The notes below the pieces were generated by a model. That model was given only the letters and a program-made list of their open reading frames with translations, did no database searches and was not told the origin of the DNA. A DNA stretch of 64,000 nucleotides from contig OX235270.1 in the NCBI GenBank assembly GCA_944472135.2, positions 72,425,168-72,489,167 on the forward strand, read 5' to 3'. Within the stretch, counting starts at the first letter, position 1. The number at the start of each line of letters is the position of its first letter. The position numbers and the translations under genes were made by a program. This DNA is from Trichobilharzia regenti. Lineage: Eukaryota > Platyhelminthes > Trematoda > Strigeidida > Schistosomatidae. Below are positions 1 through 11,602 of the stretch, piece after piece.

Positions 1-1062
1 TCAGAAATCACTGAGGACATCTTCAGTGCATCCGAAGGGATGTCGTCTGGTCCTGCTGCCTTCCAAGATGGACTTCAGTAGCTTGATCACATTCACGATT
101 TCTGCTTCCGTTGGAGGATTAGTGTCCAATGACAGAAAGGTCTGTGTGTGATTTTGTCGGTGGTGGTGGTATTTCTGGGCGAATTGCAGGTGATGGGAGA
201 TTCAATGGTCCTCTGAAGTGATCAGCCTATTAGCTTACTTGTTTCTCCTCCTTGGTAATCGGGTTCCCTTGAGCACCGTGTGTTGGTTTCATCATCTAGG
301 TTGACCTCTTCCGGAGTAGAGACCTAGCTATCTGATATGATGTCTCAGGTCTCTTTTACCTGCAGTCGGCCTGCTCTGCTTCAGTTGCCGACCAGTATCT
401 AGCAGGATCGTCTTTTATCTTTCCTTACACACTTCTTCACGTCTTTCGTGATTCGGTGCAGTGTAAATCGCTGTCAACTCAACTTCTCCCTCTCCTGTTG
501 TCCATCTTTGCACTGAGTCATTCCATCTCCTCTCTCACCATCCTACTCTCCTCGCTTCTATTAGCTTCCAGGTGAGTATCCATTGACAGTCACTCCTTGT
601 CATGTCTCTTCTTTCTTCCTAGAACAGTTGCACACGTTTCCACGAACATCACCTACAGAGAGTTAGTTCCAATGTTCTGACAGTGTACATCCGTTACATC
701 TGCTCTCGGAGATACCCAGCCCTTCTATGCTGTATCTTCACATTTCTTTGGTTGTCTTGGCGACCTTCCCAGCCATCGTCCTACGTTGTACAGATATTCT
801 ATTCTGATTCTTGCTGGCTGGCTGGCTTCCCCAAAGGAGGTGTTTCACCTGCCCTCTGTGTCATTTCACCTCTCGGATTCCAGCGAAGAATGAGATTGTT
901 GTCATTTGAATTCTCGTATTTTTAATATATTTTCTGTGTGTTGAAGTTCCTCTAGCAGTTTGATAGTTTTAGTGGTGTAGGCTTTCTAGCCCCACGCCCA
1001 ACCGTTCTTCTTTACCTGGGCTTGGGATGGGCTGGAATTCTAGTGAGCTGGTTAACTAGGAG
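1..1062 (-). mobile_element. RTE-type LINE fragment, left inverted copy, cut by window edge
   Basis: The minus strand matches the 5' part of the element at 7226-9520 almost base for base: position x here pairs with about 8287-x there. At the window edge the minus strand encodes a decayed version of the RTE reverse-transcriptase stretch 'AGPDxIPxEALK'. No intact ORF remains. The 80-codon open frame at 683-925 occurs identically in both copies, but it runs antisense to the element and has no recognisable product. The homology ends near 1062, probably the 5' end of this copy. Being identical over 80 codons, the two copies are either recent or converted by gene conversion. Confidence 0.75.
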
Positions 1063-1065
1063 AGA

Positions 1066-1880
1066 TTTATTTTTAATTGTAAAACTTGTAATTGCAATTT
1101 AATAATTATTATTATGAGCAATAGTTTGTGCTCAAAACGTCATCAGTTAATATTACTGTATGACAGTGTATGATTTATCAAAATAAAATCTTATCGATAA
1201 TGAAAATTCTAGTGATTTTGTGAATTTAGAGCATCTACATTTTTGATTTAGCTACAACTGAAGGGAAAAGTTTTAGTACATTTGATCAGATATTGTTCGA
1301 GAAATAAAGCATTTGAACTGTGCAACTAAACAAATTATTGAAGTTTAATTAAAATTTGAAATCAGTTTAGTGTGATTCAATGTTTGCAAAGTGTTCAGCT
1401 GAAAATTATAAAGCTATTACCAAATTGTTTACATAATTTACCTGTGGATAACTCAGCTGCTAATAAATTACCTCATTAGTGAACTTTCTGAAGAAATTAC
1501 TCTCCCTTATTCGAAAAAAATCAAACTGTCATAACGAGCTTTGATTATTTCTGTTAAAATTATCTTTAAATAAATTATAGTGTTAAAATAGTACAAAAGC
1601 TGACACACTGTAGTACACATCATTTTGAAAATCTTTTAATAGAGTCGCAAAAAGAGTTTGTTTCCAGGGTGTTTCAATGGTGACTGTGATCTTAATTTAG
1701 ATTCTTAGCTTACTAATACAATGTTCATGCAAAATTCTGAACCTTGCATTTGCATATTATTAAGGGAACAATGAATGCACCGCCTAAGCCCAAAGTAGAT
1801 TCAGAGCTGGAGAACGTTAAGTAGTACTAAATTAATTAATACACTAGTAACAAGTGTCCAGTCCAAGTATCCACTACAGA
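1066..1880. other. AT-rich spacer, nothing recognised
   Basis: No long ORF, splice-bounded exon, RNA gene or known repeat could be supported here. Confidence 0.5.
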
Positions 1881-1884
1881 CCTA

Positions 1885-2090
1885 CAGGAGGTCAATCGCG
1901 AGCCTGAATAGGTCAGTGGTAACATCTCTGACTGCAGCACTAGGTGACGCTGGTTTGAAACTCAGAAGGGAAGTCAGTTCCTTCAAAGTTGCAGACACAT
2001 CTTGCTGACGAGCGTCAGCTAGCATGAAACCTTGGTCAAGCAAGGATTCCTGTGGTCGATTACCTCTAATCATCTAATACTCCAGGCTTA
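1885..2090 (+). repeat. tRNA-like SINE with a weak hammerhead-like motif
   Basis: A pol III-like head is visible: a degenerate box A around GGTCAGTGGTAACATC and a box B-like GGTTTGAAACTC near 1950. Downstream, around 2004-2050, come CTGACGA, GAAAC, a CCTTG/CAAGG stem and then ATTCC. That order matches a hammerhead ribozyme with a closed stem III. Stem II is poorly paired and one A interrupts the stem III/cleavage junction, so this would be a decayed or coincidental ribozyme. The tRNA-like reading is firmer than the ribozyme reading. Confidence 0.4.
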
Positions 2091-2920
2091 ATTATGAATG
2101 GTATTTATGCATACCATGATCCATCCCTTCAGCGTCATTCACATTGGTTGAATAAAAGTGAGACGACACTACAAATCTGAGAAGGGTTATTTAAAAATTA
2201 GGATTTATTTCCTATTTTCTTTTCACTTTTCCATTGCCATGCAGACCTGAAAAGTTTGTCAATAAGTTAAATCCATTCATTATACAAAGAAAGAGAGAAT
2301 AAAGGATGCTTCAATTGACTAACTGTTCTCATTCATTTTAGATACAATGATATGGAATAGTAAAGTTGCTGATAACTCCAACGAAACAAATAAACCGTCC
2401 AATGGCTGAATAGTCTGCATTGAGAGGATGTTCAACGTCTTCAGAATTTGTGGGAAGTTGTAAGAAATATCAATTTATCAGGTAATTCATGACTGAATTC
2501 CATGTTACGCGACGTACTTATTCAAATTAATTATTCTTTCTGTTTGGCCTTTTTATTTATACATTCATGGTTACTCGTAAATCATCAAATGTTTCTGACT
2601 TCTTGATCCTTGTGTTAGTAGTTCACTGATCTGAATAAAATCATCGGTTTTGTATTATAACAGGTGTAACTCTGAAAAAACCTGTGCTATAATCACACAC
2701 TGTTGAGCTCACTGCCTACAGTTTACCACTCAAAATGCACGTGAACTGAAACCAATTAGACATCCTAGGCTCCATAATAATTGTGTTAATTAAGTGAAAG
2801 TAAAACTGTGGTGATCATGTTAATTTCCAGGATGCACATTTCGTCTTATTCCGAACTCGTCACCGTATGTACGTATATTTCTCAGTGAGTTATGGTGTTA
2901 CCACCGTAGCTCGAGCCCGA
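2091..2920. other. AT-rich spacer, nothing recognised
   Basis: No coding, RNA or repeat feature could be supported. Confidence 0.5.
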
Positions 2921-3012
2921 TGCCAGTGGTTTCAAACACTAAAGCATCCTTGATCCCACTGCACTTCGTTCCATTCAATCGACGGGAAAATGTAAAATTG
3001 AATTAAATAATT
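2921..3012 (+). repeat. Hammerhead SINE family (Sm-alpha-like), 3' tail fragment
   Basis: The segment contains the family tail: TTCCACTGC-like text, then a TCAATCGACGGGAAAATG block and GTAAAATTGAATTAAATAA. The same tail ends the fuller copy at 3033-3340, directly downstream, so two copies sit nearly in tandem. It has no ribozyme core. Confidence 0.6.
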
Positions 3013-3032
3013 AATATGACCCGTTGGACAAA

Positions 3033-3340
3033 GGTGGCTGTCGTCGCCCGAGTGGTCTACTGGATAACGCTTTGGCGTTTGAAACTATGGCCACTGGGTT
3101 CGAGCCTCGGTGGGAACATCATCACTCACTTCGGAATGCAGGCACATCCAGCTGACGACTCCCAAATAGGACGAAATGCGAATCCTCGATTCCACTGCTA
3201 GTCACCATCCACCAATTCACTTCTAATTACACGCCCAGACATCGTCGAAGCATCTGCACAAGAAGCCGACATGTCAACCTGACACCGAGCACTTCGGTCC
3301 AATCAATCGACGGGAAAGTGTAAAATTGAATTAAATAAAC
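3033..3340 (+). repeat. Hammerhead-bearing tRNA-derived SINE (Sm-alpha-like), near full length
   Basis: A tRNA-like head comes first: box A around CGCCCGAGTGGTCTACTGG and box B GGGTTCGAGCCTC near 3096. It is followed by a schistosome-type hammerhead domain, then a body ending in TCAATCGACGGGAAAGTG and an A/T-rich tail. The arrangement matches the Sm-alpha SINE-like family known from Schistosoma, in which pol III promoter boxes precede a hammerhead ribozyme. The same body (GACATCGTCGAAGCATCTGC onward) recurs at 17869-18090. Confidence 0.8.
3146..3190 (+). ncRNA. Hammerhead ribozyme, probably inactivated
   Basis: Stem I left is ATCCAG (3146-3151). The core CTGACGA (3152-3158) and GAAA (3173-3176) are intact, and the putative cleavage site is after AATC (3184). 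Two positions differ from the other copy: the first stem II base is C59 instead of G, which breaks the conserved 10.1-11.1 pair, and the right arm of stem I reads CTCGAT instead of CTGGAT. Self-cleavage is therefore probably weak or lost. Confidence 0.75.
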
Positions 3341-6300
3341 AGTCACCATTAGAAAGAAATACAGTAAGATGTTTCACTGCTTTAGATTCACTCAATGGAT
3401 GTTCATGAGTGTAAAGCAATCCGTCATATTCATTTATATTTTAAGAATGAGCTACATACTTGTATATGTCGGGGAATAACTCTTTAGGAAATCACTCCTG
3501 AACAATCTAGTTACAATACAGACATTTCTTTGGATGTTTACATTAACTTTAGTATCACTTTTTCTCCTAGACTCTATATCATTGTTCGTATGTTCGCATA
3601 CAATTTGTTGACTTAATCCTTATTATTTGTCTCTGTTACTGTTTAGTCTCTAATTTTAATACTTCTCTTTTAGGTTGTGTAGTGGTATTGATAAACTATT
3701 GTTTTACGACTGTGATTCTGTTTGAATCAGTCAAGATCATTCTTACTGACAGAGTTTTAATCCTACCCTTTTTTTTAAATTTCCTACTTTATTCTCAGAT
3801 ACTTGTTAAGGCTGATTTTTGTTTAACTATTTTTGTTCTACTGTCCTTGTTTTCTATTGAGAAGTAATTTGATCTATATAGCTGGCTAACGGGTAATTTT
3901 GTTTTGATATTTTATAAATGTTGAATAATGCCGCCAATTTTACCGAAAATAAATGTCTTTTCACTATCGTTGGAAGATTTTTGTACTGTGTGTAGATTAA
4001 GAAAGTTCTAGTTAACTGTACAGTAAGACGCAGAGATCGATTTCCCACTTTCAGATCACAACACGTTAGTTTCGGTCGTCACAGCATGTATGAGAGGACG
4101 GTTCAATGAAATGGAGGTGAGTAGAAAAGTACTAGCAAGTTCTATTTTCACTAAACTAATCATATTACCATTAAATATTTAGTTATTTAATTAGTCAACT
4201 ATTTATCTATCTGGAATGGGATTGACTATAGTACCTTCAAAAAGGTTAACGCCTACAGAGCAGTTCTTACTAAATAATTACATTCATCCCAGGTTCTTAA
4301 TGCATATAAAGTTGAAATTTACCGTTAAATAATTCCTGGTTATTGAATTTATCGATGGAGATGTTACGTGTTTTATTTAAATTAAAGGGTGATGGTGACA
4401 CCTGAACAAACAAATCCTTCCTATTAATACCAACTTTCAATTTTGTGCAACGATTATAGTGACAAGAAAATGAAACCTAAATTTTTGAGTATTAACTTTT
4501 ATCACTTTTTTTGTCTTGAAAATAAACTTGGGACAGTTTTTTTTTTCTGATTTCCTAATTATTGTGTTTAGTAGCCACTTTCAGATACTTCATTTTATAT
4601 CAGTAACTTATATATAACTGTGTCCACTTTTTTGAAGTAAACAAACCCCAGAAATATCGAGGAGAATTGTTGATGTGGAAATTTGTTTCGAATAATGAAC
4701 AGGTAAACGCAAATTGATATTTGCATATATTCACTCATGGATAAATCCCAACAAACACTTTGTGTAAACAAGTATAATTTTGTTTCTTTTTCGTGAATGT
4801 TCTAATGTTTTGCGCACTTATATCTTCTCCTTCTTCTTGCCTTTCACTTGTCTTAGTTATTCTGTGCAATACACAATGTTTTCATTTTAAAGATGAAAAA
4901 TATTTACATAAACAATTATTATGTGATTAACCATTAAACAATAGTTTATTTTCCTTTGTTTTTCCTATTAATTTGTTTATTTAGCTTATAATTCGCAAAT
5001 AGACTTCTCGCTACTGTAATATTTTAAGACAGTGATAGAAAATTTATTTGCGTAATTCAAATAAAATTAAATAAAAGTTTTGTGGACTGTAGATTAAAAG
5101 GGAACTTGAACAACTACATGGGATTCATGTGATTAATAACATTTTCTCGTTGCACAATTTTTCATTTGTATATGGGGGGTTTCACATTTACCGGTGAAAG
5201 ATTCTACTGAAAAAATAAATGGACCTTTTTATAAAGAACTATGTAGTATTAGAGTATTTGAAGAAAGCGGAAAACTTTACTTTAGTTATTGTGCATAGAC
5301 TTGATAGTTTAAACTTTAAACTGTTTAGACAGAAAATAGAATTTATTCTTGAGTACATTTGTGAGTAACTGGAACTGTGTGTGTTTTCGTGAAATGATGT
5401 TAATACGAATGCGTACACTTTTAAATTTGAAAGTTATTTTATGATGTACTAAAGAATACACATTTCATTTAAGGTAGTGAAAAATTATGAAAAAAAAGAC
5501 AATTGTGAAGTGATAATAATTTGATGAAGAAAGAGATGTGATTATCTAGTTGGATTATGTGTTTTTACCAACCTGCAGTCCACAGGAATGAGGATGATGT
5601 TTTGAAATTTTAATCTGACTTTTGAAGAAAAATCAGAATTTTTGAGCGAAGAATTATAAACATCAATATCACTATGGGAATTATCATCGTCCAATCGTGC
5701 AGAAATGTGTACTACAACTTCAAAGACGTTGGGCAGTGGCGTCAGACTGTGACAGTGTGAAGTTAATCCCTGTCAAACCTATTTCTTTGTGTCCAAAATT
5801 TTTCATAAATGTTTATATTTTTATTGGTCAGTAAGCAATTGTTTTATGCGACCGATTTTTCGAGAATGACACTTTCACCTATTTTTTTTCTGAGAAAAAT
5901 GAAATTACACCTTGGAATGCCAGAAATATTTATAATTAAGGATGTTTTTCTCTTCATAAAATCATACAAAACAAAATGATTCTCTTTAATAATATTCACG
6001 TTTGTTTATATCTACTCAGAAGCAAATGAGAAATCCAAATAAGACTAATGATGATGAATCATGCAAATTTAACATCTCAACAACATGACATTAACATTAT
6101 TTTTTAAAATGGAACACAAGATTCTGCTGTGTGTATAAGTAGAACCTTTTATTGTACACTTTTAGTTTAGGAATTGCGAGAACAACTAGTTGACTCAATT
6201 GATACTGTTAAGTTTCTAATATACATTAACTTATCTTTGACAAGGAAAACGAACAACTTAAATTAAAGGTGTAAACTATAAAAAAAAGAAATTTGTAGTT

Positions 6301-7225
6301 CAAAACTTTACTTTAGGTTATTTTTTTACATGTAAAACAAGTTAATTTAGATGCCAATAACGCCTACGTTGAAGAATGCTAACTTGTATAGATGTTTACA
6401 ATGCAGACTCACTAGCAGAGAAAAGAAAATGAGATTATTCTTCGATTTTCCTAATTGTCATATTTATATAACAAAAATGAAAATTTTTCTTCCACTAGGG
6501 AGAATAAAACTAAAGTATATCCATACCTGTATTTTGTACAATTCACCTAAGAAAATGAAGTTGTCGAACTGCTACATGTCAATACTATATAACAAACAGA
6601 AAAGTCGGTTCGTTTGTGAAATGTGTAAAGGAATAATGACAATTTGAAAAATACTTTTCGTTTCTTTGTACTCAGTTCATTGAGGTAAATAACTAAATAA
6701 TATGCGAACCTCACATGCTTACATTAAGATACCTACCCAAGTGTTTTGCATCTCCTAACTGCAAACTTCCAAATTCAGTTCGAAACAGTAAGGTGTCGAA
6801 TATCGATTACTTACAGAATGACATAATGGCTACATATGTCTTAAAAAGGTGTTTTAATATTATCAGTAGAGTATTTATATTATTACTCTTCAAGTGGTAA
6901 CTCGTTACAACTGTCTTGACCCTAACCTATTATTATTTTCTAATGTTTCATAGCCATTTCATAATGGTGCAGGTAATTCAATGTTCTTTAAGTCTTAGTT
7001 TATATAGCTTTTGACTTCACTATCAAAATAAAATAGGTGTAAGAGAATACCAGCTTGATAGTGAGCTTTCAAAATATTTCCATCTAGTAAAGAAGATCAG
7101 TACTAACTTAAAACACTGAAATTAGTTTGAGGTTTGAAAATTTTACGAGGTGTAATTTTGGATGCCCAAATCCCGAAAATAGCCTGTCTTTAATATTTTC
7201 AGATGTTCCATGTCTTACTCACCTT
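3341..7225. other. Long AT-rich spacer between the inverted RTE copies
   Basis: Only short, lineage-unspecific open frames occur, the longest being 98 codons at 6351-6647, with AT-driven composition and no recognisable motif. At 4090-4116 a nine-codon frame starting with ATG ends at a good donor (GAG/gtgagt), but nothing confirms an exon. No repeats or RNA genes were recognised. Confidence 0.45.
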
Positions 7226-9520
7226 GACTAGCTAACCAGCACGCTAGAATTCCAGCCCATCCCAAGCCCAGGTAAAGAAGAACGCCTGGGCGTGGGGCTA
7301 GAAAGCCTACACCACTAAAACTATCAAACTGCTAGAGGAACTTCAACACACAGAAAATATATTAAAAATACGAGAATTCAAATGACAACAATCTCATTCT
7401 TCGCTGGAATCCGAGAGGTGAAATGACACAGAGGGCAGGTGAAACACCTCCTTTGGGGAAGCCAGCCAGCCAGCAAGAATCAGAATAGAATATCTGTACA
7501 ACGTAGGACGATGGCTGGGAAGGTCGCCAAGACAACCAAAGAAATGTGAAGATACAGCATAGAAGGGCTGGGTATCTCCGAGAGCAGATGTAACGGATGT
7601 ACACTGTCAGAACATTGGAACTAACTCTCTGTAGGTGATGTTCGTGGAAACGTGTGCAACTGTTCTAGGAAGAAAGAAGAGACATGACAAGGAGTGACTG
7701 TCAATGGATACTCACCTGGAAGCTAATAGAAGCGAGGAGAGTAGGATGGTGAGAGAGGAGATGGAATGACTCAGTGCAAAGATGGACAACAGGAGAGGGA
7801 GAAGTTGAGTTGACAGCGATGTACACTGCACCGAATCACGAAAGACGTGAAGAAGAGTGTAAGGAAAGATAAAAGACGATCCTGCTAGATACTGGTCGGC
7901 AACTGAAGCAGAGCAGGCCGACTGCAGGTAAAAGAGACCTGAGACATCATATCAGATAGCTAGGTTTCTACTCCGGAAGAAGTCAACCTAGATGATGAAA
8001 CCAACACACGGTGGTCAAGGGAACCCGATTACCAAGGAGGAGAAACAAGTAAGCTAATAGGCTGATCACTTCAGAGGACCATTGAATCTCCCATCACCTG
8101 CAACTCGCTGAGAAATACCACCACCACCGACAAAATCACACACAGACCTTTCTGTCATTGGACACTAATCCTCCAACGAAAGCAGAAATTGTGAATACGA
8201 TCAAGCTACTGAAGTCCATCTTGGAAGGTAGCAGGACCAGACGTAATTTCCTGCGAAGCACTGAAAACAGACTTAGGTACTGAAGCAGATATGCTGACAT
8301 CACCATTGCACAGTGTTTGGAAGGAGGGCAAGGTACCTACTGACTGGAAGAAAGGCTGGCTACCTAGCCTAGCTGCCAAAACAGCGGGACTGAAGGCTCA
8401 CTCTACAAGAACGGGCACGGAATAATGATCTAATTCGCATCATATTGGAGAGAATAAAACATGTATTGGATTCAGGAAAGGCAAATCATGTGATGATCGA
8501 ATTGCAACTCTACACATCGTCATCACAGAACAAATTACAGAAGAGAATGGCAGTCAAACCCCTCCCTACCTCAACTTCCCTTATCTACTTTGAAAAGACA
8601 ACGGCTTCGACAGATAGCGTTGACCGATAAGAAATCTCTAGAAGATCTGTATTTCGCGTGTGCATGATTTATGTCTGATGTCACACAAACACGAAGACTT
8701 ACAGGAGAAAACCAACAAACTGGGTGGGGAAGCAGCCACAGGAGAGTGAACTCCAGGTGAACACATAGAAGACAAAGTTGATGAAGATAACCAACCAACG
8801 GAAGCAGCAACAACCAACACCAATCACCATCAACGCGAGAGATTTGACGGAGGCTACTTCCTTCACTTATCTGGTCAAGAAACACGATTTCAACCACAGA
8901 AACACGGAACAGATGAAAATGTCAAAGCCAGCCAGGTAGCCAGCCACAATCGGAAGGGTAAGATACGCCCTTATTAACCTGAAACCAGTTTGGAAATTTT
9001 CTGCTTCACTCAGCCTCCATGAACAACGAGATTCGAATTTTCAACACAAATGTCATGCGAGTCAGTTCCTCTATACGGCGTGCGTGTCGCAGAAAGGATT
9101 TCCAACAGGTCACTGCAGACTTTTATCCACAGCTGCTCCCTTCGCTGGCTGGCTCCATACTGAAGATCAAGTGAGCGGCCGGCCAGGTGGAATTGGTAAC
9201 AAGAAACTCTGACTCGGAACGAACCAGCCAGAGCCAAGATATATGTTGGAGAGGATTGAGATAGATCGGGCATAAATTGAGGTGACCGTAGAATGACACT
9301 GCGCTGAATGCAGGTCATCGGTTGAGTGGAATCCCAATGTGAATCGACGAGTAGGTCTCAGGTGAGAGGGTGACGTGGCGGAGATCGTTTGAGGAGGACG
9401 AAATGAGAGATTATAAGCAATCGTTGACCCAGCTGAAGAAGATGGTAGAAGATAAAACAAAGTGGAGACGTTTTGTTGAAGCCTTTTGTTCCACTCTGAA
9501 CTCAAGGGGACAATAGTAAT
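7226..9520 (+). mobile_element. RTE-type non-LTR retrotransposon, degenerate, internally deleted
   Basis: Decayed pieces of an RTE (SR2-like) polyprotein follow one another on the plus strand. Reverse-transcriptase text around 8180-8290 corresponds to the 'GPDxIPxEALK' region. Around 8470-8630 come DDRIAT-like and 'FEKTTASTDSVDR' text, matching the family's 'FExAFDSVDR'. Around 8850 is 'SFTYL', around 9020-9060 'IRIFNTNV', and around 9240-9300 'WxGLRxIGHKLR'. The 3' end is a GAAGCC..TGTTCCACT block and a short AAT-rich tail near 9500-9520. The frame is broken by many stops and indels, and part of the palm around the YADD box is deleted. It cannot encode an active protein. Confidence 0.8.
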
Positions 9521-10677
9521 AATGATGGTATTATTAATTTAAAATGTTGCGAATGCAAGTGGTCACAAAAGTCTAGCTTTGTATGTTATTTACCTTTAAG
9601 AGTGGTGGCAAATGATCTTTTTTAATCTAAGCTGACTGTACTTATAGATAATATGATATAAGATAACAGCATATCAGAGATATTATGAAATACAAGAATA
9701 TTTTCCAATTTCTGTGCTAAATCAAGGTCGTCCATTTAATAGAAAATAATTGATAAACACGAGGTCACTAATGCGAATAATAACTGTAAAGTATAATGGT
9801 TTAAGAAAATTAATGCCATCAAAATCCTTGCTTGGAACATGTTCTAAACACTTTGACTAATGAGTTTCTTCTGTCTAAAAACATTAGTTTCCCAAATGAA
9901 TTCAATTAATTTAGTTCAAATATGTCCATTTACCTGCTAGTAACCGCAATAATTAAGTGGACTTTTAAAAAATTCACTAATTATTAGGGAAAAATGTCTC
10001 TAGTTCGCTTAATACTTGATATTCAAACTTGCTGACCTTGACTCTATCTAATGAATAAAAGAATCTGGTGGCCTGTTTATTACACTATGTAGGGCAATCT
10101 TCACTAAAGAATTATTACCGATAGACTAGGTTGATTTATAAGGCCACAAAATACGTGAAATTTCTCAGTACGAAGGGTATTGTGCTAAGTAAACTGGAAG
10201 GTATAACTGTATGGTTGGTTAATAGACGCCTTGATGAAGACCTTTCATTTAGATATCGATTTTTGACAGAATAACTAATGAATCACTAGGCATTAAATGC
10301 TTTATGAAAAACCACAATAAACTGACTTCACTTGGTCTGAAGAGAGAAAGCTGTCTTGTACACATCACTAGTATAGGCATTGACATGTACATAAGTGTGA
10401 TTCGAATTCGAAATATATTTTTTCAAAGTTAATATACTATCCATTCAATGATAATTAAAGAAAATCAACGACGACGCTGGTATAAAAATAAATGTATTTT
10501 TAACACCTTTATACTGAAAAGTACACTTTAAACATACTACAGAATTTTTAGCTTGGTTTATTGCGAAGAATTCATTCCTTGTACAATATCTCGAAGCAAT
10601 AAAATCATTTATGGTGCACTACTTAAAGCAGTATGGTTCCATCCGAAGCATGCTCCGATAATCTGCCGAGTTTTTGT
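9521..10677. other. AT-rich spacer, nothing recognised
   Basis: No long ORF, splice-bounded exon or repeat motif could be supported. Confidence 0.45.
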
Positions 10678-10678
10678 G

Positions 10679-10880
10679 CATCGGTGGCACAGCGGATAGG
10701 ACGTTCGCCGACAATGCATATGGTCCGGGGTTCGAACCCAGGCTGACTTACACCCGATATCAATGGTCGGCCTGCTAAATTTGGGCTACCGATATCACAC
10801 ATGCTGAAAATTCCATACTTGTATCAAAAATACTGTGTGGAATCAGGCTATAGTAAAAAAAATAAAATTAAAATAAAAAG
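10679..10880 (+). repeat. tRNA-derived SINE (family A), variant 3' body
   Basis: The head GGTGGCACAGCGG (box A, about 10684-10696) and GGTTCGAACC (box B, 10729-10738) are those of the young copy at 41005. After the head the sequence diverges from that copy and ends in an A-rich tail (about 10855-10880). It lacks the RTE-like 3' end, so it is either an older subfamily or a 3' replacement. Confidence 0.7.
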
Positions 10881-11400
10881 GTTTTCCTCCATTTTCATCT
10901 GGAAATTGTCTGCTGTAGTTTGAAACTCATTTGAAAACGTTCTCCGGAGTGAGTTACAATTCGCAAAAGCATTTGAATGGTTCAAGTAACATGAAAACCA
11001 AGAAATATTAAACATCTCGATGGATGGAAGAAAGTGTGGTAGCCCAGTGATTTAAGTAGGTCGTCAGAATTTATGTGTAAATAATGATGTACTTATTTCC
11101 ACTACATATCAGGATATGTATATATATATAGTCTAAATATTTTACGACATCAAAAGTATGCTAGATTAAACATCTGTCAGAATATCATTCAGTTCGCAAT
11201 TAGTAGTGTTCAGTTCATAGTTCTAGACAATCTTTCCTATACTGCTATGTCAATGTGTGATAGTCATGGCGACTACAGCTAACTTGTGTATTTCAGAAGT
11301 TAATTTAAAGCTGGTCTTGCACTTGTGAAATATGTTTCGATAAGAAGGAATTCTTTCTAAAGGTAGTTGTTGACGTGGTTCTTGCTGATTTGCCTCCATT
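10881..11400. other. AT-rich spacer, nothing recognised
   Basis: Contains a short TA tract near 11116-11130 and nothing else that can be supported. Confidence 0.45.
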
Positions 11401-11401
11401 A

Positions 11402-11602
11402 TTCGAGTGGAACCTGAATAGAAAATGACAAGTGAGTCATCCTAGGTTGACATGGAAGAAGAGGAGCAGGAAATCAGAGACTATGGACAATTACGGGACG
11501 AGCGAAACAGGACAGCAAAGAATAAGACAAAGTTGATACTTATCATTACAGCTTTTTGTTCCCCATGAAACATGAAGGAACAACAATAATAATAATACAA
11601 CA
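11402..11602 (+). mobile_element. RTE-type LINE 3' end fragment
   Basis: Plus-strand text matches the C-terminal end of the RTE ORF in decayed form: 'EWNxxxK..', a TWKKRSR-like stretch, then 'ETGQQRI' (compare 'LNRTAENRRKW' at 63115-63348). It ends with a TTTTGTTCCCCATGAAAC block and an (AAT)n tail at about 11580-11600. Only the last 200 bases survive, which is typical of 5'-truncated retrotransposition. Confidence 0.65.

Noticed and set aside
683..925. 80-codon ORF also present, identical, at 7362-7604 on the other strand
   Set aside because: It lies antisense within both RTE copies; the identity reflects the duplicated element, and no protein family is recognisable.
4090..4116. ATG plus nine codons ending at GAG/gtgagt, possible first exon
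   Set aside because: It would fit the phase of exon 1 at 27818, but 23 kb away and with no similarity to a PLC N-terminus. Splice signals alone are too weak.
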